In this document: positions 16,148-26,500 of the stretch, in pieces
Layout of the letters: the number at the start of each line of letters is the position of its first letter
How positions within the stretch are numbered: position 1 is the first letter of the stretch
Origin: Planctomycetota bacterium
GTDB taxonomy: Bacteria; Planctomycetota; B15-G4; SIAN01
Length of the DNA: 64,000 nt
Direction of reading: 5' to 3'
NCBI GenBank assembly: GCA_028289345.1
Contig: JANQQL010000045.1
Location: forward strand, 1-64,000
Translations under genes and position numbers: made by a program
The notes under the pieces: generated by a model
The model's input: only the letters and a program-made list of their open reading frames with translations
The model's database searches: none
Told to the model about the DNA's origin: nothing

Positions 16148-19100
16148 TCACTTCGGCTGCGCCAACGGGTTGTCACTGAAGTCCTGAAGCTTCTTGACGT
16201 CTTTCGTCAAACTGGTGAAGTCCATTCCCCACTGATAGATGGCTCCAAAGTTCCAACCGGGAAGCCGCCGATTCAGTCGATCTTGGGCCTCGGCAAAAGC
16301 AGGGGTGAAGATGGGGTCCGCCCCCACCAGCGTGAGGATCTTGTCCGGGATGACGAAGTAAACGCCGACTCCCGTCAACACCGTCTGACCGACGAACTTG
16401 GCGAAAACCGCGATGATGCTCGCCTTCTGCCACGTTTGTTCTCGGTGCGCCAGGTCGAGCTGCAGTTGTTCGAGATAGGCAAAGTCCCCGGAAAAGGACT
16501 CGACCGCCGTCAGCCAAGCATTGATGTAAGACACCGTTTCGTGGAACACGACATCGAGGTCGGCGAACTCTTCCTTCAGTTTTTCTATATCCTCGGGATC
16601 CGGCCCCTCCACCATGCCGGTATCTGCCAAGAGCTCCCACTCCTTCATCGCGTCGAGCTCTTGCTCTACCTTGTGGATCTGCACCGCAACTTCGGCGAGT
16701 TTCTGGATTCCGGCGAGGGTTTGTTCGACGAACTCGTGGAATGCCTTCGCTTGTCCGGCATCCTTCAGGTACGCGTTCCCGGCGTCCCGAAGAAGACCAA
16801 GCGTTGCCTGAGCCAAGTCTCGCAGCCGCCGATACTCCTTCTCACTGATTTCTCCCGCGTCTCGCTTCCTCTTGAGCTCATCGAGCTCTTCCTTCAACTC
16901 CTTCTTGAGGCGCTCCCTCCGTTCCTCGGGAGTTTCCTCCTTTTCCTTTTCGGTCCCGAAAGGATCGGCGTAGCTCCAGGGGTTGTTCCCAACGTAGGTG
17001 TAGCCGTTGCCGAGATTCGCCGCGTCTTTCCAAATCCCAATGGGATCGCGGGTCGTGAACCGTCCCAGCTCCGGAGACAAGTAGCGATTGCGGAAGTTGT
17101 AGAGCCCGGTCTCCCAGTCGTAGGGACGCCCCGCAAACAAGCGAGAATTGTGGACTTCCGATTCGTCGTGCAGCGGCTGGAGAGTGTCTCCGCGAAGAGG
17201 CTGCCCGTAGTCATCGTATTCGTAGGTTTCGACAACGGTGCCGTAGGGATCGGTCAACGTCGTGACGTTGCCCATGTCGTCCGAGTGGTAGACATATCCT
17301 TCTTGGAAGCCGTCTCCGTCCCGGTCTGCGTTGAGTGTCAATAACTCGTCCGGCCCATCCCCGTACACATAGGTCGCGATTGTGCCGTTGGAGGAGTCCT
17401 GCTCCTCAACCATCTTCCATCCCAGATAGAAGTATCGCGTCTCGACCCCATTCACCTCTTTGGCGATGCGGCGACCAAAGACGTCGTAGCGGTAAGTCGC
17501 ATTCGTCGACCGAGATTCCAGGTACCCCACCATGCGATTCTGATAGTCGTAGGTGAAAGACCCACCAAGCGTGGCGAGGTTGCCGTTGTCGTCATGCTCG
17601 AGAGCTCCAGAACTGATCGCGTCGTACTCGTTCACTGGGTTTGCCGCGTAGAGTTCAGCCACACCGTCGACACTGACCGAGAACCGATTGCCCCCGCCGT
17701 CGAGCAGGTAACTGACCGAGCGATCCGAAGGAGAGTTCAGCCGAGTTGACCCCACCATCTGCTGGATCGAGTCGTAGCTGTATCGATTCTCGACCGAAGT
17801 GAGGTTGTTCCTTCGCTCCGTCTTGTTTCCCGCACGGTCCCACTGAAGGGTCCACGAGTTGAGAGAGTGGCCATCAGAAACGCGAGTGCTCAACGTCGAC
17901 TCGATGCGACCCAGGGCATCGAAATCACTGACGCGCTCCATGAACGAAGATTGCAGAAACGGGATCAACTCCTGCCGCTCAATCTTCCAACCACCGAGGT
18001 AGTGGTTCCGCGCAATGACCAGGGATGCGGCAAAGTCGACCACTTCACGGAGCCGATTCAGCGGATCGTGAACCTGCTGAATGATGCGTCCCCCTGGACT
18101 CTGATAGAACGAAAGGTGACCGGTTCCGTCGTAGAGCATCTCGATCACTTGGCCGTTTTGAGTTTCTTCGATGATTCGTCCAAGCGAGTCGTACGCCCTC
18201 GCCACCGTCGAGTCGTTGTCCGAGGCCACACGAACTCGATCGAGCCCGTCGTACTGATACGATTCCCAAGTGGTTCCTGCGACCCCTGGGCCCAGTTCGA
18301 TGGTTCGACTCAGGAGCCGTCCCGAATCGTCGTAGTCGCTGGTCACGCGGGTTCCGACGCCGTCCTCGGCGACCTTCACAAGACCGCGTTTGTCGTAAGA
18401 GACGATCTCGTTCTCGATGCCATCGGCGTTCTTGAAGCTCATGGGCCGGCCGAGTGCGTCGAACTCGTATTCCGTTCGGGACCCCTTGTCATCGATCCGA
18501 GCCGTCACCCTGCCATTGCGGTCGTATTCGACAGCGGTCGTCAACAGCGCATCGCCAAAGACAATTGGCTGCAACGAGCCATCGCCCTGGCCCCCAGACT
18601 TCATCCAACGCGTCGTGGATGTCTTGCGAGAGAGGCCGTCGTACTCGTGATGAATCACGTTTCCGTGGTCGTTGATCGCCATTGTCGGTGCCGGGTTGGC
18701 GAGGGCGAGATGATCGTCATATCCATCCAGGCTTGCCAAATAGGACGTGGAAAGGTCCTCCGTCCGGGCATCGCTCTGGAACACGCGATTGCCCCGGGAG
18801 TCGTAGGCGTAGCGGGCCGTGTGCCCCAGGTCATTGACGCGAGCCGTGAGTCGGCCCAGCGAATCCCAGAACCGCCATGAACTGTAGATCTCTGAACTTC
18901 CATCTTCCCGCCATTCGGTTCTTCGTCTCTGAAGAACGTTGCTCGAAGCGTCGTGGAAGTACTCCGTCTGAGAACTGCCCGGTGTCGTCCAGGCTTGGGC
19001 GGGAAGCCACTGACAGCTGCCATCCCACTCCCGGACGAGGCGACCAAGACCATCGAACTCACTGCCTTCGAATCGACGGTTGTCATCCACATGCATGATC

Positions 19101-22100
19101 AGATTTCGATTCTCGTCGTAGATGCTTCGAGTCGTCACCCAGCCATCGTCCGGGCTGAGAGCCCCGTCCATGACTGGGACGTCCGCGCCATGAGCAAACA
19201 GAGCGCGGTCGGTCTGGAACTCGCGATTCTGTTCATCGAACATAGACCGTCGATGAGACAACAGGGTGCCCGTGGACTCAGCTCCGTCGTAGGAAAGCAC
19301 TTCCAACACCTGATCCAGAAGATCCACGACGGTGACCGTCTCATCCCCCATCGGAGTGGTTTCACGAATCAGGCGCTGGAACGCGTCATATTCTGAGACC
19401 CACCTGAATCCTTCGGCGTCCTCCACCTCGACCCGGCGCCCGGCCGAGTTGTAAGCGTAGGACTCGGTAATCAGCTCCCCCGATGGAATGGTCGCGACAT
19501 GGGGATCAGCCATGACACCGGAATTGGTCGCCAGTCCCTGAAACTGATCCGTCAGTCCCCCTCGAGTCGCGCTCAAGAGGAGACCTCGCTCGTCGAAGAC
19601 CCGCGACTCGAGGTCGTTCGGATTCGAGTCCCACTCTGGCTGCATCGTCAGCGCAAGGTTGCCTTCGCGGTCGTAGCGATGACGGGTGATGGCATGGATC
19701 ACCCCCTCGATCGGCGCCTCGACCTCGATCAATCGATCCAAGAGATCGTACTGGTAACGCGTGACGAGAGTTTCGATCAGCTGGTGCTGACCCGTCGGGA
19801 AACCGGTCCCTGGATCCATCAATGGAATGACGTGTTCGACGTGGCTCTCCAAGGTATTGCCATTGGCATCGAACACGAAAGAAATGGTGTTCCCCTCACT
19901 GTCCGTGACGGCCACCAGTTCATCCACTTCGTTGTACTCCATGGCCGTGACAGCACCACGCCCGTCGATCTTCTCGACCATTCGCCCCAGCTCATCAAGC
20001 CTTGCAGTTTCCACGACCCCCTCGGGGAGTCTCGTTTCCCCCAAGAGTCCCCCGCCTTCAAACACCGGGTCGGCACCACCGACCCCGAACGGGTCACTCT
20101 CTGGGTAGTGGCGGAACTCGGTCACGAATCCTCTTGCATCTGTCCGAGAGGTCAGTTGTCCGTAGAGGTCGTAGGTCAACAATTCGATCGCTTCCTGCGG
20201 AACAAAGCTGGCCTGAGCACTGCCAATGGTGTCGGGCTCGAACACCATGGCCGTCGGACGCTGAAACATGATGGCGTCTCCCACTGCCTGCACAGTGGAT
20301 CCGTCCCCGTTCAGCTCTCCGAGGCTCGCGTCATCCAGAATCCTTGGAAGCTCGGCTTCGAGTCCCGGCAAGGCGGCGTACATCGAGTCCTGAGCCAAGT
20401 CGATGTCCCAGAGATCCACCATCGGCTGCCAAGCCGTGACGATGTCTCCTTCCTGGTAGTCAAAGGTCGTCTTGGTCATGTATCGTCCCATGGACCAGGG
20501 GCCGGCATTCGGCGGCAAATAGCTCATGTCCATGGCGCGAGGGTCCAGGTACGCACGCTGCTGATTGAACAGCGGTTCATAGGCGAACCCGGTAATGATC
20601 CGTGATCCATCATCAGGGACCGGAGCACGCTCGATCTTCAACAGATTGCCCTGCTGAAACCGGTCGGGGCTGTCGCTGTTGTAGTGGAATGTCGTCAGCT
20701 GCCCCGCTCTCTCCTCTTCGATCATCAGTCCCGACGCAGCGAACGCTCGGCGAACGACATAGCTCGGAGGATCGCTCGGACGCAGCGGCAGGGTGTAGGC
20801 GGAAGCGTACAGCGGATCGGGGCTTAGCGAGTTGAGCGATGGATCTGTGGCTTCCGCCATCGTGTTCAAGGACAGCTGCACAAGATCGTTCATGTTGACC
20901 GTCGTTGGATCCGCAAACGCTGGGTCCTCCGGATCCAGTCGACCGGTGAACTGGTAGGTCAGGATGTCGAAGCCATCCTCGTCGAAGACCGTCGCCGTGA
21001 CGTTTCCGCCCGGAGAAATGACAAGAACTCGTCCTCCTTCCTGAAACCATCCCCAATCGACCGCGTCTTCCTGAAGCGATGAGAGGAACACATAGCGCCC
21101 GCCGGCAACAATGCCTTCCCCGTCAATGCCGCCCATTTGCTGCGCAATGACTCGGTCCCCGGCGGGGTCATAGGTATTGACCAGGTAAGGCACCGGATTG
21201 GACGGGTTCGCCGCGATTGACCGAGGATCAAAGATCTTCTCGATGCAGAAGTTGGTGGCCGAGTCCATCGAACCGTATTCGTACCGGATGGTTCGGCCGT
21301 TCGGGAAGCTGCCTGGAATCTCCGGAGAAGTCACTTCCGAGAGACGACCTTCGTCGTAGCCGTAGTTGACCGTTCGCCCGGTGAAGTCCGTGATCTCGAT
21401 CAATCGTCCGTTCTGGTAGGTGAACGAAATGTCCCGACCGAATTCGTCGATCAATCGGGCCGGACGGAAGTGCTCCGTGGCTCCGGCACCGACACTCTCG
21501 TACTCCAGGGTCACAGTGTTGCCGTGGCGATCGCTCACGCTCGTCAACCAGAACGTGGTCGCGACTCCGTCAATCAATGGCGAGTGAATGTCGGTCTGCT
21601 CGAAGGCATACACCATTCCGTCCGGCGACCGCATGTAGAACGCCGAGGGGTAGAATCCGGTCTCCGAGGGGTTATCTCCCAATGCCAAGAACTGGTCGAA
21701 GTGCCCCGCCGGACGCTGCCACTCTTGCACGGAGTCGCCCTGGGTGAGCTTGTCGATGCCATTCTTGCCATCGTAGTAATAGATCCCGGCCACGGCGTAG
21801 AGAGGGCTGAAGCCATCGACCACCCATCCGACGCCATCGCCTCCTCCATGGCCCCCATGGTGACCACCCTCTCCCCCGAAGGAACCACCTCCACCGATCG
21901 GGAACTGAGTGACATCTCCAAATCCTCCTCCCGTCGACAACGCCGGTCCGACGGTATCCCCCGGTCCCCGGTAAAGCGCGACGAACGGGGCGTACTGAAT
22001 CACAACGCGCTGAAACCAGTTCAAATCCCACTTCAGGCCGAGGTAGCTGTGAGTGGCGGTCCCATTGTGGTACGTGCGTTTGAAATCGAGATCGATGGCG

Positions 22101-22387
22101 CGGCCACGAATTGACAAGTCCGTCTCTTCGAGATGCAGGTTCCCCGTGAACAACGTGACAGGGTCCCCATCTTCCGCGTCTTCCTTCTCTGGCTCGGTTT
22201 CGTTCTCGTTCTCTTCGTCTTGCTCCGTCGGCGTTTCGGGGTCCGGGTCTTCCGGAGGCCCCTCAGGCTCCGGCGGGTCTCCCTCGACCGGGAACGCAGA
22301 GCTTGCCATGGCTGGGGTCAGCGACGGGGAAGTACCAAACACGGCCCAAACAACAATCAACCAGAGGAGTCTTTCGTTTCGTTGCAT
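16148..22387 (-). CDS. Secreted RHS/YD-repeat protein with long coiled-coil tail
   Basis: The ATG chosen gives 2079 residues and a signal peptide (MQRNERLLWLIVVWAVFG). Residues 33-75 are an acidic Pro-rich linker; 75-120 (DPVTLFTGNLHLEETDL) is the usual RHS opening domain (DUF6531-like). A Gly/His-rich loop near residue 150-185 interrupts it. Dozens of YD repeats (YDxxGRLxxxT) follow up to the conserved core end (RFTTRDPIGIW...NNPWSYADPFG), close to residue 1811. The last 268 residues are unrelated to known toxins that I can recognise: a highly charged coiled coil (KEKEETPEERRERLKKEL), then helical sequence with a hydrophobic segment (IIAVFAKFVGQTVLTGVGVYF). RHS proteins form closed shells around a variable C-terminal domain. 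No immunity gene is visible: downstream lies a terminator and a convergent propeller gene. Confidence 0.93.
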   Translation of the reverse strand: MQRNERLLWLIVVWAVFGTSPSLTPAMASSAFPVEGDPPEPEGPPEDPDPETPTEQDEENENETEPEKEDAEDGDPVTLFTGNLHLEETDLSIRGRAIDLDFKRTYHNGTATHSYLGLKWDLNWFQRVVIQYAPFVALYRGPGDTVGPALSTGGGFGDVTQFPIGGGGSFGGEGGHHGGHGGGDGVGWVVDGFSPLYAVAGIYYYDGKNGIDKLTQGDSVQEWQRPAGHFDQFLALGDNPSETGFYPSAFYMRSPDGMVYAFEQTDIHSPLIDGVATTFWLTSVSDRHGNTVTLEYESVGAGATEHFRPARLIDEFGRDISFTYQNGRLIEITDFTGRTVNYGYDEGRLSEVTSPEIPGSFPNGRTIRYEYGSMDSATNFCIEKIFDPRSIAANPSNPVPYLVNTYDPAGDRVIAQQMGGIDGEGIVAGGRYVFLSSLQEDAVDWGWFQEGGRVLVISPGGNVTATVFDEDGFDILTYQFTGRLDPEDPAFADPTTVNMNDLVQLSLNTMAEATDPSLNSLSPDPLYASAYTLPLRPSDPPSYVVRRAFAASGLMIEEERAGQLTTFHYNSDSPDRFQQGNLLKIERAPVPDDGSRIITGFAYEPLFNQQRAYLDPRAMDMSYLPPNAGPWSMGRYMTKTTFDYQEGDIVTAWQPMVDLWDIDLAQDSMYAALPGLEAELPRILDDASLGELNGDGSTVQAVGDAIMFQRPTAMVFEPDTIGSAQASFVPQEAIELLTYDLYGQLTSRTDARGFVTEFRHYPESDPFGVGGADPVFEGGGLLGETRLPEGVVETARLDELGRMVEKIDGRGAVTAMEYNEVDELVAVTDSEGNTISFVFDANGNTLESHVEHVIPLMDPGTGFPTGQHQLIETLVTRYQYDLLDRLIEVEAPIEGVIHAITRHRYDREGNLALTMQPEWDSNPNDLESRVFDERGLLLSATRGGLTDQFQGLATNSGVMADPHVATIPSGELITESYAYNSAGRRVEVEDAEGFRWVSEYDAFQRLIRETTPMGDETVTVVDLLDQVLEVLSYDGAESTGTLLSHRRSMFDEQNREFQTDRALFAHGADVPVMDGALSPDDGWVTTRSIYDENRNLIMHVDDNRRFEGSEFDGLGRLVREWDGSCQWLPAQAWTTPGSSQTEYFHDASSNVLQRRRTEWREDGSSEIYSSWRFWDSLGRLTARVNDLGHTARYAYDSRGNRVFQSDARTEDLSTSYLASLDGYDDHLALANPAPTMAINDHGNVIHHEYDGLSRKTSTTRWMKSGGQGDGSLQPIVFGDALLTTAVEYDRNGRVTARIDDKGSRTEYEFDALGRPMSFKNADGIENEIVSYDKRGLVKVAEDGVGTRVTSDYDDSGRLLSRTIELGPGVAGTTWESYQYDGLDRVRVASDNDSTVARAYDSLGRIIEETQNGQVIEMLYDGTGHLSFYQSPGGRIIQQVHDPLNRLREVVDFAASLVIARNHYLGGWKIERQELIPFLQSSFMERVSDFDALGRIESTLSTRVSDGHSLNSWTLQWDRAGNKTERRNNLTSVENRYSYDSIQQMVGSTRLNSPSDRSVSYLLDGGGNRFSVSVDGVAELYAANPVNEYDAISSGALEHDDNGNLATLGGSFTYDYQNRMVGYLESRSTNATYRYDVFGRRIAKEVNGVETRYFYLGWKMVEEQDSSNGTIATYVYGDGPDELLTLNADRDGDGFQEGYVYHSDDMGNVTTLTDPYGTVVETYEYDDYGQPLRGDTLQPLHDESEVHNSRLFAGRPYDWETGLYNFRNRYLSPELGRFTTRDPIGIWKDAANLGNGYTYVGNNPWSYADPFGTEKEKEETPEERRERLKKELKEELDELKRKRDAGEISEKEYRRLRDLAQATLGLLRDAGNAYLKDAGQAKAFHEFVEQTLAGIQKLAEVAVQIHKVEQELDAMKEWELLADTGMVEGPDPEDIEKLKEEFADLDVVFHETVSYINAWLTAVESFSGDFAYLEQLQLDLAHREQTWQKASIIAVFAKFVGQTVLTGVGVYFVIPDKILTLVGADPIFTPAFAEAQDRLNRRLPGWNFGAIYQWGMDFTSLTKDVKKLQDFSDNPLAQPK

Positions 22388-22637
22388 GAGTTGCGCCTTT
22401 CGTTGCCGCCCCGAAGCATTCGGAGCGCCCATCAGCGCGCTTCACGGAACGAATAGTTCTGACCAATTCCTTCTTTTTTGATTCCCCGAGATCGGTCGAA
22501 ATTCAGACCACTCCTCCGTGCAAAGCCACGACAACATCGTCATCTGGTGCTACGATTTTTGGGCGAGTTGGATCGATGCCCGAACCCCTCGGACATGAAT
22601 CAACAAGACTGGCTCTCCCCTCCCAGAAAGGGCTCCC

Positions 22638-24314
22638 ATGCATCTTCTCCGATCGGCGATCCTCGGATGGTTGCTCACCACGTCAACGCTCGCCTTTCAA
22701 CTCGACACGTTCGAAGCTCCGCTGCACAAGCCGATCAACTTCACCCCGTCGGATCAATTCGGCCCTCTTTCCTGGGGCAACTTCAACGGTGACTTGCTGC
22801 TGGACGCCGTGACGATTCGGAACGGCGCGCCCACCCTCCTGAGCGGGATTGCGGCGTACTCCTACACGCTCCTCATCGAAGACGGGAATGGAAGTGTTCC
22901 GGCCGCGACCTGTGTAACCTTCGCGGCCGACGCAAACCGAAACTTTGACCACGTCGTGGTTGGGAGCTCGGAAGGGGTGACGCGATTCACATTCCAGGCA
23001 GGGGTGACCTGGAACTCGAAGTCGGTTCTCGAGGCTCCCCTCTGGGCCGATCCGAGATGTCTCGTTGCCGCGGATGTCGACCAAGATGGTGATCAAGACC
23101 TGCTCGTCCTTGACGCGAGTGGCACCCAAATGGCCCTGATACTTGACTTGAACTCAGAGGTTCCTGCCTCCCCGTTGTTGTGGCCGGTCATCGCCAACCC
23201 GGCGACGAAACTCGTGGTGGGGAACTTCGTCGGAGATGGAAACCTGGAGTGCGCGGTCGCTTGCTCCACCGGCGTCGAGATCTTCGATTTTGCGGGAAGC
23301 CTGCTGTTCTCGGTCATCGACGATCAACCAGGAGGATTGCTCGCGACAGTCTCCCGCCCACGCAGCCCTCGTGACTCGCTGGCTTGCATCGTCGACAACG
23401 GAGTAACACAGGAACTCGTGTTTTGCGGCCCTCGTGGCGTCGAACCCGCCATCCCCCTCAATCGACGCGACGTCGTGGACATGGCGTCCGGTGATCTCAA
23501 CGGTGACCAGCGGGGAGATCTCGCTCTTTCCTTCCGAGGGGACGGAATCATCTTGCAGCTCATTCAGCAAGAGAGCGTTCCCAGCTTCCAAATGGGTAGT
23601 GGAGCCCACGAGGTCACAATCGGTCCCGACCTATTCCCGAGCCCGACGAACGACGCATTTGTCGGAATTGCGGACTACGACGGAGATGGGGATGACGACG
23701 GGTTCGTGATTCGGGAGATCAACGACGACGCGGACGGCGACTCACAGCAATGGGTCAAACTTCCCAACCGCCTCATTGATGCTAACGAGCAGAAGCCGAA
23801 AGTCACCGGGGCCTGGGTGACCTATCTCGATGATACGAACTCTCTTCAGTTCGACGTTTCTCTCGACTCCATGGCTGCCGAACCGGATCACTTGGACGAA
23901 GTTCAGCTCATTGCCTGGAATCAGGGCTCCGGCGTGTATCTCGAGCCAGACGCATACTTCCACGGCATTTTCTTCGCCGGCGAGAGCGAAAGCCTGCTTC
24001 AATTCACCGTCGATTCGACATTCACCCCGGCGGATGGCAAATTCCAGCACTACCAGCTTCGCTGGGTCGACTGGGATGGGGAAGCAGTCGTCGCCGCAGG
24101 TCCCAGCGCCGCCTACTCGTTGACCGCCAACACCGACGCCGTCAGCCTTCGGGAAGCAGCCACTGGAGTTCCTGTTCCTTTTCTCGTGTTCGAGGGGAAC
24201 TTGACATGGGATGGCAGCATCGACCAACCCACTCCTGGCATCGTCGACATCCCCGCCCTTCCGGCCATGGCCGCGGGAACCCTCGAGGTTGGGGCACCGC
24301 AGGTCGAATCCTAG
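22638..24314 (+). CDS. Secreted VCBS/FG-GAP repeat protein
   Basis: The 558-residue protein has a good ribosome site (AGAAAGGG) and signal peptide (MHLLRSAILGWLLTTSTLAFQ). Calcium-binding-like repeats of the form DxDxDGxxDL appear: ADVDQDGDQDLLVLD, GDLNGDQRGDLALS, and ADYDGDGDDDGFVI, consistent with a beta-propeller of VCBS/FG-GAP type. The C-terminal ~180 residues form a separate beta domain with alternating hydrophobic strands. It is probably a surface or extracellular binding protein. The stop codon abuts the end of the candidate frameshifted gene on the other strand. Confidence 0.85.
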   Translation: MHLLRSAILGWLLTTSTLAFQLDTFEAPLHKPINFTPSDQFGPLSWGNFNGDLLLDAVTIRNGAPTLLSGIAAYSYTLLIEDGNGSVPAATCVTFAADANRNFDHVVVGSSEGVTRFTFQAGVTWNSKSVLEAPLWADPRCLVAADVDQDGDQDLLVLDASGTQMALILDLNSEVPASPLLWPVIANPATKLVVGNFVGDGNLECAVACSTGVEIFDFAGSLLFSVIDDQPGGLLATVSRPRSPRDSLACIVDNGVTQELVFCGPRGVEPAIPLNRRDVVDMASGDLNGDQRGDLALSFRGDGIILQLIQQESVPSFQMGSGAHEVTIGPDLFPSPTNDAFVGIADYDGDGDDDGFVIREINDDADGDSQQWVKLPNRLIDANEQKPKVTGAWVTYLDDTNSLQFDVSLDSMAAEPDHLDEVQLIAWNQGSGVYLEPDAYFHGIFFAGESESLLQFTVDSTFTPADGKFQHYQLRWVDWDGEAVVAAGPSAAYSLTANTDAVSLREAATGVPVPFLVFEGNLTWDGSIDQPTPGIVDIPALPAMAAGTLEVGAPQVES

Positions 24315-24757
24315 TCAGCCCCACGCAGACCCGCCGAAGCTCATCGGCCCTCGTGGGCAATCTTCGCGTTTCCAGCGGATCCCTCTGAGGAACTGCCCAC
24401 TCGACCGGAAATCGATGTCATCTTCTTCATCTCCGCCGAGTCCGGACCACTGCATCAGCTCTTTGCTGGTCACGGGGCGCTCCCAGGTGTCAGGCCGAAA
24501 ATGATGGACGTCGAGTCCCCCCCAATCTCCGACCTCTTGGTGACTCGAGTCGTGAGGATCCCCCGGCAACCAGAATCCTCCAGGCAAACTCCTCCCTTCA
24601 CAAGCACGCCACTTCCCCAGAGTTCACACACTCGGGGATAGAGGGCGCGTAGAACCGAGTACCAAGCCTGCACCGGAGAACGGGGATCACCGAACTGGCG
24701 AAGGATGGCGTCCGGTCCCCGCCCCTCAAGAAGTTCAAGGTCATCGGTTCGCGCCAC
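24315..24757 (-). pseudogene. Candidate gene broken by a one-base deletion in a G/C run
   Basis: Two adjacent minus-strand frames read as one coherent protein if one G is restored in the run at 24615-24618. The first part begins at a GTG (ARTDDLELLEGRGPD, then ILRQFGDPRSPVQAWYSVLR, ALYPRVCELW) and the second continues with GKWRACEGRSLPGGFWLPGD, VGDWGGLDVHHFRPDTWERP, and ends SFGGSAWG. Together about 147 residues, rich in Trp, Asp and Gly. No family recognised. It runs convergent to the VCBS gene, the two stops being adjacent. An alternative is a shorter gene starting at TTG 24587 with a GGGAGG site three bases away. The break may be real or a sequencing error. Codon use is like that of neighbouring genes, which argues for recent coding function. 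Confidence 0.45.
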
Positions 24758-24909
24758 CGAGCCCTCGCCACGCCTTTCCCGTTTGTTCGAAAGAAAGTTC
24801 GACCCACGCTGGCCCTCTCGACGGCTCTCCCGTGGTCCTGTTTCCAAGAACGCGGCGGGTCGATCGAAGTGGGTCTTCGTTCCGAGCCGCCATTGCTGGA
24901 GAACTTTCG

Positions 24910-26232
24910 ATGAAACGAACGCACGCTTCCCTAAGCGCCCTCGTGGCTTCTCTCGCCGCAACGTCGACGGCGGCCGCGCAGTCGAACTGGGTTGATTTCG
25001 TCGACGAAACTTCGACTCGGTTGGTCCTTCATGGATCCAACCCGGATCTCGGCAATCTCACCTGTGATGACGAACTCGACATGGCCAAGGCGGACCTGGA
25101 CGGGGACGGCGATGACGACCTCGTCGTGGTGCGCCTCCAGGCGGGGTACACTCAAGTGGCATTGAGCAATTTCCTGCTCATCAACGAGAATGGCGTTTTC
25201 CACGACAAGACTCCCACCAACATCCCGGGATTCTTGGTCGCAGATTCGTCTCGCGATGTGATCTGCGCAGATGTCGACGGTGACCTGGATCAAGATATCA
25301 TCGTCGCCAACACGTACCAGGAACAGCCACGGCTGTTTCTCAACAACGGAAGCGCGGTGTTCACGGAAGCAACCAACTGGTTCACCTCGAACGGCTCGAA
25401 CTCGTTCAGCCCAGGCCCCCTGTCTTGTTCCGTGGTTGCCGAAGACATCGATGGGGACTCCGATCTGGACATCTTCTTGTCGACCTACCGCTTCGCCGCG
25501 GGCGACCTTGATTCTCGAATCCTCGTCAATGACGGAACAGGCCAGTTCACCGATGAGACGAGCCTCCGTCTCGGGAGCCTGATCAGCAACGCTTTCGTCA
25601 CGGGCGCCACCATGGCGGACTTCAACAATGACGGCTCTCCCGACATCCAAATCTCCCGCCCCCCCAGCTCCATCCGTGTGGCTTACAACGACGGCACGGG
25701 GATCTTCACCTGCGCCACGAATTACTCGATCCCGGGCGGGGCTCCGTACATGCACGGGGTCGCCGACTTCGCCAACACCGGCCTTCCGGATCTCTATGCA
25801 GTGCAAGATCAACAGGATCGAACGGTCTACAACCTGGGCGTCGATCCGAACGCAAACTGCGTTGGTGCGACCCTCCTCTCCACGGCAATCACCGTCAAAT
25901 CATCGCCCCGAACCGCAAGCCTGGGTGGCAATCTGACGTCGGTCGACATCGACGGCGACGGCTGGACCGACATGGCCGTGTGCGATGCAGAAACTGGCGA
26001 ACCCACCTGCGGGTTCATGGGCCTCGCGTTGTTGCAAAATCAGGGGGGCCTGACCGGTCGGCCTTTCTTGAAGGACCCGAACAACTTCGGTGGAAACCTG
26101 ATCACTCTTCCCTGGAACATGGAAGCATGGGACGTCACGTTCAGCGATGTCAACAACGATGGCTGTCAGGACATGATCATCGCGTCGTCTGTGGACGGCA
26201 TGCACATTTTCATTCAGACCGGGTGCAACTGA
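24910..26232 (+). CDS. Secreted VCBS/FG-GAP repeat protein
   Basis: Starting at the ATG before KRTHASLSALVASLAATSTAA gives 440 residues and a clean signal peptide cut near AAAQ. At least six calcium-loop repeats follow: ADLDGDGDDDLVVVR, DVDGDLDQDIIVAN, EDIDGDSDLDIFLS, DFNNDGSPDIQIS, DIDGDGWTDMAVCD, DVNNDGCQDMIIAS. Such repeats build a seven-blade propeller on secreted proteins. It is similar in kind to the VCBS gene upstream on the same strand but with more regular repeats. A strong terminator follows the stop. Confidence 0.88.
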   Translation: MKRTHASLSALVASLAATSTAAAQSNWVDFVDETSTRLVLHGSNPDLGNLTCDDELDMAKADLDGDGDDDLVVVRLQAGYTQVALSNFLLINENGVFHDKTPTNIPGFLVADSSRDVICADVDGDLDQDIIVANTYQEQPRLFLNNGSAVFTEATNWFTSNGSNSFSPGPLSCSVVAEDIDGDSDLDIFLSTYRFAAGDLDSRILVNDGTGQFTDETSLRLGSLISNAFVTGATMADFNNDGSPDIQISRPPSSIRVAYNDGTGIFTCATNYSIPGGAPYMHGVADFANTGLPDLYAVQDQQDRTVYNLGVDPNANCVGATLLSTAITVKSSPRTASLGGNLTSVDIDGDGWTDMAVCDAETGEPTCGFMGLALLQNQGGLTGRPFLKDPNNFGGNLITLPWNMEAWDVTFSDVNNDGCQDMIIASSVDGMHIFIQTGCN

Positions 26233-26271
26233 ACAAAGTACCGGGACTCTGAGACGACTTCTGTTTTTTCG

Positions 26272-26310
26272 AGCCGCACGGACAATCTCCTCGATTGCCG
26301 TGCGGCTTTC
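26272..26310 (+). terminator. Intrinsic terminator after the VCBS gene
   Basis: AGCCGCACGG and CCGTGCGGCT form a perfect 10-bp stem, with inner CAAT/ATTG pairing continuing it, then TTTCTC. It lies about 40 bases after the stop codon. Confidence 0.8.
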
Positions 26311-26461
26311 TCTGGTCGACGCTGACCGAGCAACCGAGTGGGGATCCGAGTGCCGTTTCTGAGCCGGGTGTTTTTCGATGCGGCACCGGACCATCGGTGA
26401 TTGCCACCATGGGATGAGCCACGCAAAGGGGGACGGGTCATGGAACTCCGCCCATCCATGC

Positions 26462-26480
26462 AAAAAAGGGCCGCCCCCTT
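26462..26480 (-). terminator. Small hairpin plus T run after the 41-residue gene
   Basis: On the minus strand AAGGG-GGCGG-CCCTT is followed by TTTT, about 20 bases after the stop of the small gene. The stem is short (5 bp) but the T run is good. Confidence 0.4.
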
Positions 26481-26500
26481 CCACGAGGTCGCACACCACC

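Noticed and set aside
16148..16954. Classical RHS toxin-immunity pair
   Set aside because: No recognised toxin motif and no same-strand gene directly downstream.
25900..26499. 199-codon minus-strand open frame
   Set aside because: Mostly antisense to the VCBS gene; its free N-terminal part does not look like a gene.
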